Translations under genes and position numbers: made by a program
Shown: piece after piece, positions 7,046 to 7,222 of the stretch
Layout: each line of letters begins with the position of its first letter
How positions within the stretch are numbered: position 1 is the first letter of the stretch
Assembly (NCBI GenBank): GCA_900771035.1
Contig: CAAGML010000119.1
Location: 1 to 7,222, forward strand
Direction: 5' to 3'
Source of the DNA: Bacteroidales bacterium
GTDB taxonomy: Bacteria; Bacteroidota; Bacteroidia; Bacteroidales; Paludibacteraceae
Length of the DNA stretch: 7,222 nucleotides
Notes under the pieces: model-generated
The model's input: only the letters and a program-made list of their open reading frames with translations
Databases searched by the model: none
What the model was told of the DNA's origin: nothing

Positions 7046-7142
7046 GAGTAAGTCCTACACGACCAGCTCCCTTTGAACTCCCCCAGGTCTTGACCGAAGC
7101 AAGGGTAGAAGGTCGTAGCGGTGCGATGTAGATCGCTTACTC
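7046..7142 (+). ncRNA. ffs: Small signal recognition particle RNA (4.5S RNA)
   Basis: This RNA of about 97 nt binds Ffh to form the SRP that directs nascent membrane and exported proteins to FtsY. The ends close perfectly: GAGTAAG (7046-7052) with CTTACTC (7136-7142). A further stem pairs ACGACC (7059-7064) with GGTCGT (7111-7116). The Ffh-binding hairpin at 7080-7105 has CCC...GGG closing pairs, the 5' side CAGGTC and the strongly conserved GAAGCA (7096-7101) on the 3' side. The apical loop is not the common GGAA: the aligned bases are TGAC (7091-7094), or the stem may refold as GGT-CTTG-ACC. Identification rests on the conserved hairpin plus perfect end pairing and promoter placement. The exact ends are inferred from pairing; the 3' end may be trimmed after RNase P cuts at the following tRNA. 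Confidence 0.88.
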
Positions 7143-7146
7143 ATTT

Positions 7147-7220
7147 GCCTCTTTAGCTCAGCTGGCCAGAGCACGTGATTTGTAATCTCGGGGTCGTTGG
7201 TTCGAATCCGACAAGAGGCT
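7147..7220 (+). tRNA. tRNA-Thr (anticodon UGU)
   Basis: A complete cloverleaf: acceptor GCCTCTT (7147-7153) with AAGAGGC (7213-7219), D stem GCTC/GAGC (7156-7159 and 7169-7172), anticodon stem CGTGA/TCTCG with one T-T mismatch in the middle, loop TTTGTAA with anticodon TGT at 7181-7183, and T stem GTTGG/CCGAC around TTCGAAT. It reads ACA threonine codons. The discriminator base is T7220; CCA is not encoded, so it must be added enzymatically. It begins 4 nt after the SRP RNA, with no promoter of its own, so both are probably cut from one precursor. The window ends 2 nt later, so further tRNAs may follow. Confidence 0.96.
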
Positions 7221-7222
7221 CA

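Overview
The window looks like chromosomal DNA of a Bacteroidales-type bacterium (phylum Bacteroidota). The signs are promoters of the TAnnTTTG type, start codons without clear Shine-Dalgarno sequences, and a vitamin B12 uptake operon with BtuG- and BtuH-like surface lipoproteins, families known from gut Bacteroidota. I cannot assign a genus from sequence reading alone.

Layout. Positions 1-358 hold no gene that I can support. Positions 359-466 are a short element with 19-bp, nearly perfect inverted ends, resembling a MITE or the leftover ends of an insertion sequence; it lies 28 bp beyond the last gene of the B12 operon. Positions 494-4372 (minus strand) are a compact three-gene operon read leftwards: a BtuB-like TonB-dependent outer-membrane receptor, a BtuG-like beta-propeller lipoprotein and a DUF4465 (BtuH-like) lipoprotein. 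Its leader (about 4388-4617, minus strand) is a cobalamin riboswitch with the classic B12 box, and a good Bacteroidota promoter lies at 4631-4661. Together these genes should capture cobalamin at the cell surface and pass it through the outer membrane by TonB-driven transport, and the riboswitch should shut them off when cobalamin is plentiful. The inner-membrane ABC transporter genes (btuCDF) are not in the window.

Divergent from the operon, positions 4758-6887 (plus strand) encode a ClpB disaggregase with both AAA+ rings and the coiled-coil M domain but no N-terminal domain. Its first residue matches the internal start that makes the short ClpB isoform in E. coli. The intergenic region also carries a perfect 8-1-8 palindrome (4671-4687), possibly an operator. 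A strong intrinsic terminator (6907-6948) follows clpB.

The right end is a stable-RNA unit: a consensus promoter (7011-7040), the small SRP (4.5S) RNA gene ffs (about 7046-7142) and, only 4 nt later, tRNA-Thr(UGU) (7147-7220). The two RNAs are probably made as one precursor. In every stretch I counted, G exceeds C on the plus strand whichever way the genes point, which suggests that the plus strand is the leading strand and that the B12 operon is transcribed against replication.
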